From Burkholderiaceae bacterium (GTDB lineage: Bacteria; Pseudomonadota; Gammaproteobacteria; Burkholderiales; Burkholderiaceae), in the NCBI GenBank assembly GCA_018261955.1, contig JAGTRK010000003.1, positions 1-64,000 of the forward strand: a stretch of 64,000 nucleotides of DNA, in the 5' to 3' direction. Each line of letters opens with the position of its first letter. Position 1 is the first letter of the stretch. The notes below the pieces were generated by a model. It made no database searches, was not told where the DNA came from, and saw only the letters and a list, made by a program, of their open reading frames with translations. Both the position numbers and the translations under genes were made by a program. Shown here piece by piece: positions 49,335 through 61,110 of the stretch.

Positions 49335-49402
49335 GAATCAAAATTAGATGCGCACGTGCAATGATATTTACAAACTTATAATTAATCAGAAAAGGAAAAA
49401 TC

Positions 49403-50113
49403 ATGTCAGGATATAAACGTGTTTTACTCAAATTATCAGGCGAAGCCCTCATGGGCGACGATGCGTTTGGTATCAATCGCGCCACCATCGAGAGCATGGT
49501 CGCACAAATCAAAGCCGTTGTGGATACAGGTGTGCAAATGGCAGTGGTGATTGGTGGCGGCAATATTTTCCGTGGCATGGCAGGCGGCGCAGCGGGGATG
49601 GATCGCGCCACGGCCGACTACATGGGGATGCTTGCGACCATCATGAATGCGCTGGCTTTGCAAGATGCGATGAAACACGCGGGTTTAGAAGCGCGGGTGC
49701 AATCCGCATTGCGCATTGACCAAGTGGTGGAACCATACATCCGCCCGCGCGCGATGCGTCATTTGGATGAAGGCAAAATCGTGATTTTCGCCGCAGGTAC
49801 AGGCAACCCATTTTTCACCACCGATACCGCTGCAGCCTTGCGCGGTGTGGAAATCGGTGCGGAAATTGTCCTCAAAGCCACTAAGGTTGATGGTATTTAC
49901 ACCGCCGACCCGAAAAAAGATTCGAGTGCCACGCGTTACAGCGACATCACTTTTGATGAAGCCATCAGTAAAAATTTAGGCGTGATGGACGCAACCGCTT
50001 TTGCGCTGTGTCGCGACCAAAAAATGCCAATTAAAGTCTTCTCGATTTTTAAAGAGGGTGGTTTGATGCGTGTGGTCAAAGGTGAGGATGAAGGGACTTT
50101 GGTTCACGTGTAA
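49403..50113 (+). CDS. pyrH: UMP kinase
   Basis: PyrH phosphorylates UMP to UDP. The 236-residue amino-acid-kinase-fold protein has [62 protein letters not shown] and [13 protein letters not shown]. Normally frr and uppS follow pyrH; here a terminator and thrC follow instead. Confidence 0.97.
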   Translation: MSGYKRVLLKLSGEALMGDDAFGINRATIESMVAQIKAVVDTGVQMAVVIGGGNIFRGMAGGAAGMDRATADYMGMLATIMNALALQDAMKHAGLEARVQSALRIDQVVEPYIRPRAMRHLDEGKIVIFAAGTGNPFFTTDTAAALRGVEIGAEIVLKATKVDGIYTADPKKDSSATRYSDITFDEAISKNLGVMDATAFALCRDQKMPIKVFSIFKEGGLMRVVKGEDEGTLVHV

Positions 50114-50186
50114 CCAAGTCCAATGGCCAAAACAGACATCCATCACAATATTGACTGGTCGTATCTTTCAGGCCTTAATTCATCAT

Positions 50187-50216
50187 AAAAGGGCGCAACC
50201 AATGCGCCCTTGTTTT
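50187..50216 (+). terminator. Terminator after pyrH
   Basis: AAGGGCGCA, loop ACCAA, TGCGCCCTT, then GTTTT. Confidence 0.82.
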
Positions 50217-50263
50217 ATAATAGCGCATTCAAATTTCCCTTATTTTATTCATACTGGAATCCC

Positions 50264-51718
50264 ATGAAGTACATATCAACCCGTGGTCATGCAGCGAACG
50301 AGCAGTTTTGCGATATTTTATTGGGTGGCTTGGCTCCCGATGGTGGTTTGTATTTGCCTGAACACTACCCGAAAATTTCCAAAGAGGAATTGGCGTCCAT
50401 GCGCCATCTGTCGTACGCTGAACTGGCATTTTCGATTTTCAGTAAGTTTGTCAGCGACATTGCGCCAGAAGAACTCGCACCTTTGGTGAGTAAAACCTAC
50501 GCGCCACAGGTGTTTATCAATGCGCGCCCGAGCCAGTGGATTGAGGACATCACGCCATTGACCGTCTTGGGTCAAGAGAAGAACACAAGTTTGAGTTTAT
50601 TGGGCTTATCGAATGGACCGACTTTGGCATTCAAAGACATGGCGATGCAGTTGCTCGGCAGTTTGTTTGAGTACGTATTGCACAAGCGCGGTCAAACGCT
50701 CAACATCCTTGGCGCAACCTCAGGAGACACGGGTAGTGCGGCTGAGTATGCGATGCGCGGCAAGCAGGGCGTGAACGTATTTATGCTCACGCCCAAAGGC
50801 AAAATGAGCCCTTTCCAAACGGCGCAGATGTACAGTTTACAGGACGAAAATATTTTCAATATCGCCATTGAAGGTGTGTTTGATGATGCGCAAGACATTG
50901 TCAAAGCGGTCTCGAACGACCATGCCTATAAAGCCGAGCACCACATTGGTACGGTCAACTCAATCAACTGGGCGCGTGTGATGGCGCAGGTGGTGTACTA
51001 CTTCAAAGGGTATTTTGCCGCGACGAAATCAAACGATGAAAAGGTCTCATTCACCGTGCCATCAGGGAATTTTGGCAATGTCTGTGCGGGACACATTGCA
51101 CGTCAAATGGGCTTGCCGATTGAAAAATTGGTGGTGGCGACCAATGAAAACAATGTGTTGGACGAGTTTTTCAAGACAGGCGTGTACCGTGTGCGCAGTG
51201 CGAACGATACACACCACACCTCCAGTCCGTCGATGGATATTTCTAAAGCGTCGAATTTTGAGCGTTTTATGTTTGACCTCATGGGGCGCGATGCAGAGAA
51301 AACCCGCCAACTCTTTAAACAAGTTGAACAAACGGGGCAATTTGATATTTCGGGCACACCTGAGTTTGCCAAGATTCGTGCGCGATATGGCTTTGTCTCA
51401 GGTTCAAGCACCCACAATCAACGCTTGCAAGCGATTCGTGAAGTGTACAAGGATTACAAACAAATTATTGACCCCCACACCGCTGATGGCGTGTTTGTCG
51501 CGTATCAGTATTTAGAGGCAGGCATACCGATGGTGGTACTCGAAACGGCACAGGCAGCGAAGTTTGAGGCGACGATTGAGGAAGCATTGGGCATCAAACC
51601 GCCGCGCCCTGATTCGAGCAAAGGGATTGAGTCTTTGCCACAACGGGTCTTTGATTTACCGAATTCGGTGGATGCGATTAAACAATTTATTCACGCACAG
51701 ACACAAAATCACGCTTGA
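50264..51718 (+). CDS. thrC: Threonine synthase
   Basis: ThrC makes threonine from O-phosphohomoserine using PLP. The 484-residue protein starts MKYISTRG, has the PLP Lys in GPTLAFKDMAMQ, the phosphate-binding GATSGDTGSAAEYA, and VPSGNFGNVCAGH. It belongs to the long bacterial class. Start has TGGAAT upstream; the longer frame covers the terminator region. In many betaproteobacteria thrC follows hom; hom is not here. Confidence 0.95.
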   Translation: MKYISTRGHAANEQFCDILLGGLAPDGGLYLPEHYPKISKEELASMRHLSYAELAFSIFSKFVSDIAPEELAPLVSKTYAPQVFINARPSQWIEDITPLTVLGQEKNTSLSLLGLSNGPTLAFKDMAMQLLGSLFEYVLHKRGQTLNILGATSGDTGSAAEYAMRGKQGVNVFMLTPKGKMSPFQTAQMYSLQDENIFNIAIEGVFDDAQDIVKAVSNDHAYKAEHHIGTVNSINWARVMAQVVYYFKGYFAATKSNDEKVSFTVPSGNFGNVCAGHIARQMGLPIEKLVVATNENNVLDEFFKTGVYRVRSANDTHHTSSPSMDISKASNFERFMFDLMGRDAEKTRQLFKQVEQTGQFDISGTPEFAKIRARYGFVSGSSTHNQRLQAIREVYKDYKQIIDPHTADGVFVAYQYLEAGIPMVVLETAQAAKFEATIEEALGIKPPRPDSSKGIESLPQRVFDLPNSVDAIKQFIHAQTQNHA

Positions 51719-51745
51719 AATCGATGATTAAGTCCCTATTATTAT

Positions 51746-51787
51746 GGGGTAGGGTGGGTTGCCCAAGGCATTGTTTTTGCCCACCAT
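51746..51787. repeat. Palindromic repeat, GGTGGG type, second copy
   Basis: GGGGTAGGGTGGGTTGCCC and TTGCCCACC form an imperfect inverted repeat upstream of grpE, related to the shorter one at 4910-4939. Confidence 0.5.
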
Positions 51788-51814
51788 TTCTCATACAACC
51801 GAACTGAGTAAATT

Positions 51815-52399
51815 ATGACTGAGCAAGTGAATAAACCCCAAGAAACCACTGGCGACGTGGTACAAGAGACGCAAGGGACGCAAGGGAATCCGATTGAGCA
51901 TGAGGACGTTTTAGCGGAGGATTTGGTTGAAACATCGCTGAGTGCTGACGACGCAACTGAAAACCAATTGAGTGCTTTAGAAGAAGAAAACGCACGCCTA
52001 AAAGATCAATTGTTGCGCACGGTGGCTGAGATGGACAATGTGCGTCGTCGCGCAGCGGAAGATGTGAGCAAAGCACATAAATTTTCAATTGAAAAATTCG
52101 CTGAAAACATGGTGCCTGTACAAGATAGTTTGGAAAAAGCCTTGCAGGACAATTCAGGCGATGTGCAGACTTTACGCGAAGGTGTTGAGTTGACATTCAA
52201 ACAACTCACATCTGCGCTGGAAAAAAGCGGGGTGGTTGAATTGAATCCAAAAGGTGAAAAATTCGACCCCCATTTTCATCAAGCCATTTCTATGGTGCCT
52301 TCAGATTTAGAGTCAGGTTTGGTGGTGGATGTATTACAAAAAGGCTTTAAGATTGCCGACCGTGTGTTGCGCCCAGCGTTGGTGATTGTCGCGCAATAA
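51815..52399 (+). CDS. grpE: Nucleotide exchange factor GrpE
   Basis: GrpE releases ADP from DnaK. The 194-residue protein has an acidic disordered N-terminus (residues 1-55), a long dimerising helix ([26 protein letters not shown]) and a beta domain with [16 protein letters not shown] and [21 protein letters not shown]. It is not next to dnaK, and I see no sigma32-type promoter just upstream. Confidence 0.96.
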   Translation: MTEQVNKPQETTGDVVQETQGTQGNPIEHEDVLAEDLVETSLSADDATENQLSALEEENARLKDQLLRTVAEMDNVRRRAAEDVSKAHKFSIEKFAENMVPVQDSLEKALQDNSGDVQTLREGVELTFKQLTSALEKSGVVELNPKGEKFDPHFHQAISMVPSDLESGLVVDVLQKGFKIADRVLRPALVIVAQ

Positions 52400-52474
52400 T
52401 CAAAACAACTTGAATGCACGGGTGAAATCAGTACGTTTTTTACCAATCATTCCATATATCTGTGCGAGGACAAA

Positions 52475-52702
52475 ATGGATGCAGAACTCAAAAAAGGCTT
52501 GATTGACGGCGTTTATGATGCATTTGCCTTTGTGGTCGGTGGCTGTGTGGGGTTATTGGTCTCTCAAATGCTGGGTTTTGATTTGTTTGCACAGGGCTAC
52601 ACGACAAGCAGCATGGCCGCCATCGTCTTGGTGGGCTTGGGTGCTGGTTTGGGTTTACGCTTGGTGCGAAAATATCGCTCATACAGCCAACGCAAATTAT
52701 AA
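52475..52702 (+). CDS. Small hypothetical membrane protein, 75 residues
   Basis: I do not recognise the family. The protein has a short charged N-terminus (MDAELKKGLIDG), two hydrophobic segments (FAFVVGGCVGLLVSQML and MAAIVLVGLGAGLGLRLV) and a basic tail (RKYRSYSQRKL), so both ends are probably cytoplasmic. It lies 75 bases after grpE. Start has GCGAGGAC upstream. Confidence 0.6.
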   Translation: MDAELKKGLIDGVYDAFAFVVGGCVGLLVSQMLGFDLFAQGYTTSSMAAIVLVGLGAGLGLRLVRKYRSYSQRKL

Positions 52703-52913
52703 AAAAATCTAACCGTAATTCGATAAGCATACCAACACTCATGTGTTTGCGGTAAAGAAAGCGCGATTGAGTTCGTGCTTTTTGACTTCGGGATGGCTTT
52801 ATCGGGTAAATAGGGCTATAATGTCGCGTTAAAATTTGTTTGATTCGGAAAAATTTTACAGGTCAATCAAACACTTACATCTAATTTCACAAAACATAAG
52901 GTATTTTTTTACT

Positions 52914-53474
52914 ATGAAAACAGCTCAAGAACTCCGCGCAGGCAACGTATTTATGGCCGATGGCGTGGCAAAAGTGGTGTTAAAAACAGAGTACAGCCGT
53001 TCAGGTCGCTCTGGCTCAATTATTAAAATGAAAATGAAGGATTTATTGACGGGCGCAGGCACTGAAGTGGTGTATCGCGCGGACGATAAATTTGATGTGT
53101 TGGTGTTAGATAAAAAATCGGTAACGTATTCATATTTTGCCGATCCAATGTATGTGTTCATGGATGATGAATACAACCAATACGAAATTGAAGCCGACAG
53201 CATGGGCGATGTTCTCAACTACCTCGAAGATGGCATGCGTTGCGACGTGGTGTTTTACCAAGATCGTCCGATTTCTGTTGAGCCAGACACGATTATCGTT
53301 CGTGAAGTGACTTACACTGAGCCAGCGGTTAAAGGCGATACTTCATCGGGTAAAGTGTTGAAAACCGCTAAAATTTCCACAGGTCATGAAATTCAAGTGC
53401 CCCTGTTTGTGGATACGGGCGACAAGATTGAAATTGACACACGCACCAATGAATACCGCAACCGTGTGAAGTAA
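52914..53474 (+). CDS. efp: Elongation factor P, Arg32 type
   Basis: EF-P relieves ribosome stalling at polyproline stretches. The 186-residue protein starts [14 protein letters not shown] and has Arg at position 32 in the loop YSRSGRSGS, where E. coli has Lys34. Arg32 EF-Ps are rhamnosylated by EarP in Pseudomonas and Neisseria. earP usually lies next to efp in such genomes but is not here. The start was set after AAGG; the longer frame has an unrelated N-terminus. A TATAAT is at 52817-52822. Confidence 0.95.
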   Translation: MKTAQELRAGNVFMADGVAKVVLKTEYSRSGRSGSIIKMKMKDLLTGAGTEVVYRADDKFDVLVLDKKSVTYSYFADPMYVFMDDEYNQYEIEADSMGDVLNYLEDGMRCDVVFYQDRPISVEPDTIIVREVTYTEPAVKGDTSSGKVLKTAKISTGHEIQVPLFVDTGDKIEIDTRTNEYRNRVK

Positions 53475-53492
53475 TTTAGAATGGTTTTATTC

Positions 53493-53526
53493 AAAAAAGC
53501 GCGACTGAAATCAGTCGCGCTTTTTT
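53493..53526 (+). terminator. Bidirectional terminator between efp and the rhodanese gene
   Basis: AAAAAAGCGCGACTGA, loop AA, TCAGTCGCGCTTTTTT: 16 perfectly paired bases with T runs on both strands. Confidence 0.92.
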
Positions 53527-53541
53527 GTTTTTGAAACGGCA

Positions 53542-53919
53542 TTATTTTTCAATGCTCAATCCGTATTGAGCCAAATCACTCAAGCCACCCAAATTGACAA
53601 TGTGGGTGTAACCCATGCCTTTGAGCGTGTCAAAAGCAATGCCTGAGCGTCGTCCAGAGCGACAGTATAGGTAAATTGTTTGATTTTTATCGGGTGCAAT
53701 GCTCGAAATGGTTTGAGCAATACTGTCGTGCGGTACGAGTAGGGCATTGCGCACGTGACCAGATTGGTACTCATCGGGCGTGCGCACATCCAACATCACC
53801 GCTTGACGCGCAGCCAGTTCGGCGTTGATTTGTGTTGCGTTGACTTGTATTTGTGAGGAAGCTTGTTTGCAGGCGGTCAATGAAATGACACACATCACAA
53901 TGCATAAAAATTTTTTCAT
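53542..53919 (-). CDS. Rhodanese-domain lipoprotein
   Basis: A 125-residue protein with a lipoprotein signal ending SLTAC (Cys near residue 17) and a single rhodanese domain: VMLDVRTPDEYQSGHV and the active-site loop LYCRSGRRSG with the catalytic Cys. It should sit in the periplasm and transfer sulfane sulphur or act as a redox protein. The physiological partner is unknown. It lies 32 bases after the DUF3579 gene and is probably cotranscribed with it. Confidence 0.88.
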   Translation of the reverse strand: MKKFLCIVMCVISLTACKQASSQIQVNATQINAELAARQAVMLDVRTPDEYQSGHVRNALLVPHDSIAQTISSIAPDKNQTIYLYCRSGRRSGIAFDTLKGMGYTHIVNLGGLSDLAQYGLSIEK

Positions 53920-53951
53920 GGTATTTGGGATATAAAAAAAGCCGATGGATA

Positions 53952-54257
53952 TCAGCCTTGGGGTTCAATAGAAGGTAATTCAACCACTTGAAGTTTATTG
54001 CTTTCTGCGAATTCTAAGAAAAAACGATAAGCCTCAGGTTTAATTTCTTCGAGGGCGTGGTGGACAATCACCGACTTCACCCCTTCAAATAAAGTCGGGC
54101 GCACATACTCAGAATAAGTGATGTGGTTGTAACCTTGCTGATCACGCTCAAAACAGCGCATCACACCACACAATCGCTCCGCCCAATCGCTTGGGCGAAA
54201 CGCTTTGCCAGCGGTGGTCAGTCCTTTGATAATAATGCCGTCTTCTAATGTACTCAT
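53952..54257 (-). CDS. DUF3579 family protein
   Basis: A 101-residue protein with the pattern IIIKGLTTAGKAFRPSDWAERLCGVM, SEYVRPTLFEGVKSVIVHHAL and EAYRFFLEFAESNKLQVVELP, matching DUF3579, a family typical of betaproteobacteria. Function is unknown. It follows folD by 27 bases on the same strand. Confidence 0.82.
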   Translation of the reverse strand: MSTLEDGIIIKGLTTAGKAFRPSDWAERLCGVMRCFERDQQGYNHITYSEYVRPTLFEGVKSVIVHHALEEIKPEAYRFFLEFAESNKLQVVELPSIEPQG

Positions 54258-54284
54258 ATCTTGATTGTCTCTTAACGTCTGTTT

Positions 54285-55145
54285 TTAATACACCGATTTT
54301 AAGGTGTTTTGTGCCGATTCCAAAGTGTTCATGAGCAGCATGGTAATGGTCATCGGCCCCACACCACCCGGTACTGGGGTAATCGCCCCCGCCACTTTTT
54401 TGACGGATTCAAAATCCACGTCGCCGCACAGTTTGCCCTCTGCATTGCGGTTCATGCCCACATCAATCACGGTCGCACCTGCGCGCACCATATCAGCTGT
54501 CAAAATATTTTCGCGTCCGACCGCAGCGACAATGATGTCGGCGTTGCGCGTGTGTGAGGCCAAATCGCGGGTTTTTGAATTACAAATAGTCACCGTTGCG
54601 CCCGCTTGCAAAAGCATCATCGCCATCGGTTTGCCAACGATGTTGGATGCGCCGATGACCACGGCATTCGCACCCCAAGGTGAAATTTTGTGATATTCCA
54701 GCATTTTCATCACGCCGTACGGTGTACACGCACGCAAACGCGGTTGTCCCGTCATCAGTGCGCCTGCATTCATTAGGTGAAAACCGTCAACATCCTTCTC
54801 AGGAGCGATGGCCTCGAGTACCGCGTGTTCGTTGATGTGTTTGGGGAGCGGCAATTGCACCAGAATGCCGTGGATGTTGGGGTCAGCGTTGAGTTCTTCG
54901 ATGCGTGCGAGCAATTTGACTTCGGATAAATCAGCAGGGTAGCGGTCTAAGACAGAGTGCATACCGACGTTTTCGCAACCTTTGACTTTATTGCGCACAT
55001 ACACTTGCGAAGCAGGATTGTCACCGACCAAAATCACCGCCAATCCAGGGCGCACACCTTGCTCTACCAATTGTGTAACGCGTGTCTTGATTTCGGCTTG
55101 GGTGGCGGTGGCGATGGCTTTGCCGTCGATGATGGTTGCACTCAT
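54285..55145 (-). CDS. folD: Methylenetetrahydrofolate dehydrogenase / cyclohydrolase
   Basis: FolD interconverts methylene- and formyl-tetrahydrofolate with NADP. The 286 residues include [16 protein letters not shown] with the catalytic Lys, [12 protein letters not shown], the nucleotide-binding [28 protein letters not shown] and [15 protein letters not shown]. Start [10 protein letters not shown] has GAGGACTG upstream; an ATG 108 bases further up is in the promoter region. Confidence 0.96.
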   Translation of the reverse strand: MSATIIDGKAIATATQAEIKTRVTQLVEQGVRPGLAVILVGDNPASQVYVRNKVKGCENVGMHSVLDRYPADLSEVKLLARIEELNADPNIHGILVQLPLPKHINEHAVLEAIAPEKDVDGFHLMNAGALMTGQPRLRACTPYGVMKMLEYHKISPWGANAVVIGASNIVGKPMAMMLLQAGATVTICNSKTRDLASHTRNADIIVAAVGRENILTADMVRAGATVIDVGMNRNAEGKLCGDVDFESVKKVAGAITPVPGGVGPMTITMLLMNTLESAQNTLKSVY

Positions 55146-55178
55146 TGCAGTCCTCTGTCTGATAATCCAATGGGCGCG

Positions 55179-55207
55179 ATTATACCACTTACCAGATGGG
55201 TTGGCTA
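55179..55207 (-). promoter_or_regulatory. Candidate promoter of folD
   Basis: On the minus strand TAGCCA (55207-55202), 17-base spacer, TATAAT (55184-55179), about 30 bases before the folD ATG. Confidence 0.5.
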
Positions 55208-55280
55208 TTTTTGCGAATGATGGGAGTGTCTTAGTTGGGTGTTCTACAAACACGCATAAGTATGCTCTGACAAGTCAAAA

Positions 55281-55949
55281 TCAGTCGGATATTTTGCATG
55301 CTTGCCATTGTTGGTAGAGTAACCAGTTGCATTCCCAATGCGGTTGTTCGGGACGCAGGCCATTGACCATCGCAATTGCGTGCACACCTGTTTGAGCGAC
55401 TTCAATAAAGTTCTGGCTGTTGATACCGCCAATTGCACAGATAGCCGTTTGTGTGCCGTAGCGTTGTACCCACTCACGCAAACGAGCAATCCCCTGAGGT
55501 GCAAAGGACATGGTTTTTGTGCTCGTGGGAAAAATTGGGCCTAAAGCAATATATGAGGGACTTAGTGTCATGGCACGTTCAGCCTCCGCGTGATTATGGG
55601 TGGATAAGCCTAAGTATAAACCTGCTTTTTGAATGGATACGAAATCCGCAGTGTCCATGTCCTCTTGTCCCAAATGCACACCATGAATGCCTTGCTCTAT
55701 TGCCACTTGCCAATAGTCATTGATGTACAGTTTCACTTGATGGCGTGCACAAATTTCCTGTGCCAAAATGGCTTGTGAACGAATTTGCGCCAACGATTGA
55801 TTTTTCAGACGCAGTTGTATCATGCGCACACCCAATTGTGCCAAATATGTCAACCAACCCAAGTTGTCTACTACCGCGTACAAGCCCAAATGCTTGTCAG
55901 GGTATTTGGGAAAAGGTGATGTGGAGAGGTGGTTGCGGGTATTGATCAT
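55281..55949 (-). CDS. thiE: Thiamine phosphate synthase
   Basis: ThiE joins the pyrimidine and thiazole moieties to give thiamine phosphate. The 222-residue TIM barrel has [61 protein letters not shown] and AIGGINSQN. The ATG at 55949 overlaps the thiG stop (ATGA); a TTG 12 bases upstream is less likely. Last gene of the thiamine operon. Confidence 0.92.
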   Translation of the reverse strand: MINTRNHLSTSPFPKYPDKHLGLYAVVDNLGWLTYLAQLGVRMIQLRLKNQSLAQIRSQAILAQEICARHQVKLYINDYWQVAIEQGIHGVHLGQEDMDTADFVSIQKAGLYLGLSTHNHAEAERAMTLSPSYIALGPIFPTSTKTMSFAPQGIARLREWVQRYGTQTAICAIGGINSQNFIEVAQTGVHAIAMVNGLRPEQPHWECNWLLYQQWQACKISD

Positions 55950-56770
55950 GTTTGATGCCAAAGAGGTTGATCCAATAAAGGCGTTGAGGTCTGTGCGGTT
56001 TGTCGCTTGGGCATCAACCCAGCGCGGTATGCGCCTCGTCCAGCGGCGATGCTCTGAGAAAAACTCTGTGCCATTGCGATGGGGTCATGGGCTTTGGCAA
56101 CGGCTGTATTTAGGAGCACGCCATCAAACCCCATTTCCATCACACGACAGGCATCCGAGGGTTTGCCGATGCCTGCATCGACAATCAATACGGTATTGGG
56201 CAGCCTTTGGCGCAAAGTTTCCAATGCGTATGGATTGAGTATGCCTTGTCCTGTACCAATGGGTGATGCCCAGGGCATGATCACTTGACAGCCGACATCG
56301 ACTAATTTTTGACACAGTACCAAATCATCTGTTGCGTAGGGAAATACTGCGAATCCATCGTCAATCAGTTGTTTTGCAGCCACCACTAAGGCAAATGGGT
56401 CGGGTTGTAAATTGTAGTCATCGCCAATCACTTCTAACTTTATCCAATTGGTATTAAATAATTCACGCGCCATGTGTGCCAGTTGAATGGCGTCCAGTGC
56501 TGTTTTGCATCCTGCAGTATTGGGCAATAAATGTGTACCGATGCGGGTAATTAAATCAAAAAATACTTGGCTATTGGTAGATGCATCGGTATCCGATTGG
56601 CTGCCCACGATGCGGCGCAAACTCAGCGTCACCACGTCACAATGGCTCGTTTTAATTGCCTGACTCATGATTTCGGGGGATGGGTACAGTGCTGTACCCA
56701 AGAGTAAACGGCTGTTTAAAGTTTGTCCATAAACCATCCAAGCATCTGCAGTTGTGGTTGAATTTCGCAT
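55946..56770 (-). CDS. thiG: Thiazole synthase
   Basis: ThiG forms the thiazole ring from deoxyxylulose phosphate, dehydroglycine and ThiS thiocarboxylate. The 274-residue protein has [36 protein letters not shown] with the Schiff-base Lys, [13 protein letters not shown] and [11 protein letters not shown]. The start MRNSTT was chosen because GGAGG lies 6 bases upstream; that site overlaps the thiS stop. Cotranscribed with thiS and thiE. Confidence 0.95.
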   Translation of the reverse strand: MRNSTTTADAWMVYGQTLNSRLLLGTALYPSPEIMSQAIKTSHCDVVTLSLRRIVGSQSDTDASTNSQVFFDLITRIGTHLLPNTAGCKTALDAIQLAHMARELFNTNWIKLEVIGDDYNLQPDPFALVVAAKQLIDDGFAVFPYATDDLVLCQKLVDVGCQVIMPWASPIGTGQGILNPYALETLRQRLPNTVLIVDAGIGKPSDACRVMEMGFDGVLLNTAVAKAHDPIAMAQSFSQSIAAGRGAYRAGLMPKRQTAQTSTPLLDQPLWHQT

Positions 56771-56771
56771 A

Positions 56772-56949
56772 TTAACCTCCAACGATGGCCATCAAGACAT
56801 CGACTGAATCATTTTCGTACAAAGTATAACTTTCCCATTGGCTGCGTAAAATGTGCACATGATTGACAGCAATGACAACAGGGCGCTCGTAACCCAAATC
56901 TTGAACCAATTGTGCGAGATTGCTGTGCTCAATATTTTTTTCTTGTGCA

Positions 56950-56966
<17 letters not shown>
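56772..56966 (-). CDS. thiS: Sulphur carrier protein ThiS
   Basis: A 64-residue ubiquitin-fold carrier ending in the required GlyGly (AIVGG), which ThiF adenylates and which then carries the thiocarboxylate sulphur. It overlaps the end of thiO by 17 bases and is followed directly by thiG. The N-terminal KLLINAQEK and RPVVIAVN are typical. Confidence 0.93.
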
Positions 56967-59990
<3,024 letters not shown>

Positions 59991-60029
59991 TTATTTAAAA
60001 AATCAACCATTGATGTTTCACAGCGTGCT

Positions 60030-60117
60030 CTTGTTTCCTACGCAGGTATTATCCCAACAGGTTCAACGGGTTCACTATTTCAGTATCTCAGTTTGCACAT
60101 GCAAACACCCCGACAAG
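60030..60117 (-). ncRNA. TPP riboswitch (THI element) in the thiC leader
   Basis: On the minus strand the element begins CTTGTCGGGGTG and closes with GGAAACAAG, so P1 is CTTGT/ACAAG. The conserved cores are CTGAGATACTGAAATAGTG, GAACCCGTTGAACCTG, and GGGATAATACCTGCGTAGG, close to the family consensus. It binds thiamine pyrophosphate and turns the downstream genes off. It ends about 110 bases before the thiC start. Confidence 0.95.
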
Positions 60118-60124
60118 CGATTTC

Positions 60125-60153
60125 ATTATATAGCAAAGTATCTTATATTTCAG
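60125..60153 (-). promoter_or_regulatory. Candidate promoter of the thiamine operon
   Basis: On the minus strand CTGAAA (60153-60148), 17-base spacer, TATAAT (60130-60125). Transcription would start near 60118, exactly at the riboswitch edge, which supports both calls. Confidence 0.65.
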
Positions 60154-60255
60154 GTGCGTTTTCAGTTCACTCTTTAGATGAGACAGTCGCAGGTATAAGA
60201 TGTTTTATAATCAGACTATAATCACCCCCAATCCACATAGACCCTAAACACCGTT

Positions 60256-61029
60256 ATGACTGAATTGACCGACTCACAATTAGAACGCTATTCCCGTCAC
60301 ATACTCTTGGATGAAATTGATTTGGCAGGGCAAATGCGTTTGCTTCATTTGCACGCATTGGTCATTGGATGTGGCGGTTTGGGTTCAGCGTGTATTCCTT
60401 TTTTAGCCAGCTCTGGTGTGGGGTATTTGACGCTTGTTGATGCGGATGTCATTGAGTTGTCCAATCTTCAACGTCAAACAACTTATCGCACACACGATGT
60501 GGGGCTGGCGAAAGTCCATTCTATGGCACAAGCCATTCACGCGCTCAATCCCGACATTCAGGTGCAAGCAGTGCAAGAATATGTGGATGAAACACGATTG
60601 TTGACACTCGTACAATCAGTGGATGTGGTGGTTGATTGCACAGATCACTTCAGCATCCGTCAAGCCATTAATCGCGTTTGTGTGCGCATGAACATTCCAT
60701 TGGTATCAGGTTCGGCAGTTCGTTTTGAAGGGCAATTGGCAGTGTACGATGCGCGAGCAATCGACAGTCCATGTTATGCCTGCGTGTTCGAACCCGATGT
60801 CGATGTGGGTGATGGTGCCTCCTGCGCATCCTTGGGAATTTTTGCACCTGTGGTCGGGGTGATTGGCGCGATACAAGCCAGTTTAACCTTGCAAATATTA
60901 TTGCACATGCCGGTAGCCACTGGACAGTTACAAACCTATAACGCCTTGCGCAATGAGTGGCACAGTTTCAAACTCACCCGCAATCCACACTGCACAGTTT
61001 GTGGTGAAAACAATAAGAGTCCCAATTGA
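60256..61029 (+). CDS. thiF: ThiF/MoeB-family adenylyltransferase
   Basis: A 257-residue E1-like enzyme that adenylates a GlyGly C-terminus. It has SRHILLDEIDLAGQ, the ATP motif GCGGLGSACIPFLASSGVG, VDADVIELSNLQRQ, DCTDHFSIR and two zinc pairs (CYAC and CTVC). Proteins of this family serve ThiS, MoaD or both; the position divergent from the thiC operon favours ThiS. Two TATAAT boxes (60206 and 60217) precede it, and it has no riboswitch of its own. Confidence 0.88.
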   Translation: MTELTDSQLERYSRHILLDEIDLAGQMRLLHLHALVIGCGGLGSACIPFLASSGVGYLTLVDADVIELSNLQRQTTYRTHDVGLAKVHSMAQAIHALNPDIQVQAVQEYVDETRLLTLVQSVDVVVDCTDHFSIRQAINRVCVRMNIPLVSGSAVRFEGQLAVYDARAIDSPCYACVFEPDVDVGDGASCASLGIFAPVVGVIGAIQASLTLQILLHMPVATGQLQTYNALRNEWHSFKLTRNPHCTVCGENNKSPN

Positions 61030-61110
61030 TACAACCCTGTATTGAGCCTGTCATCGAATCAGGCAATCCACCACAATAAAATCACAACTTAAAATATTGG
61101 AAAGATTGGT

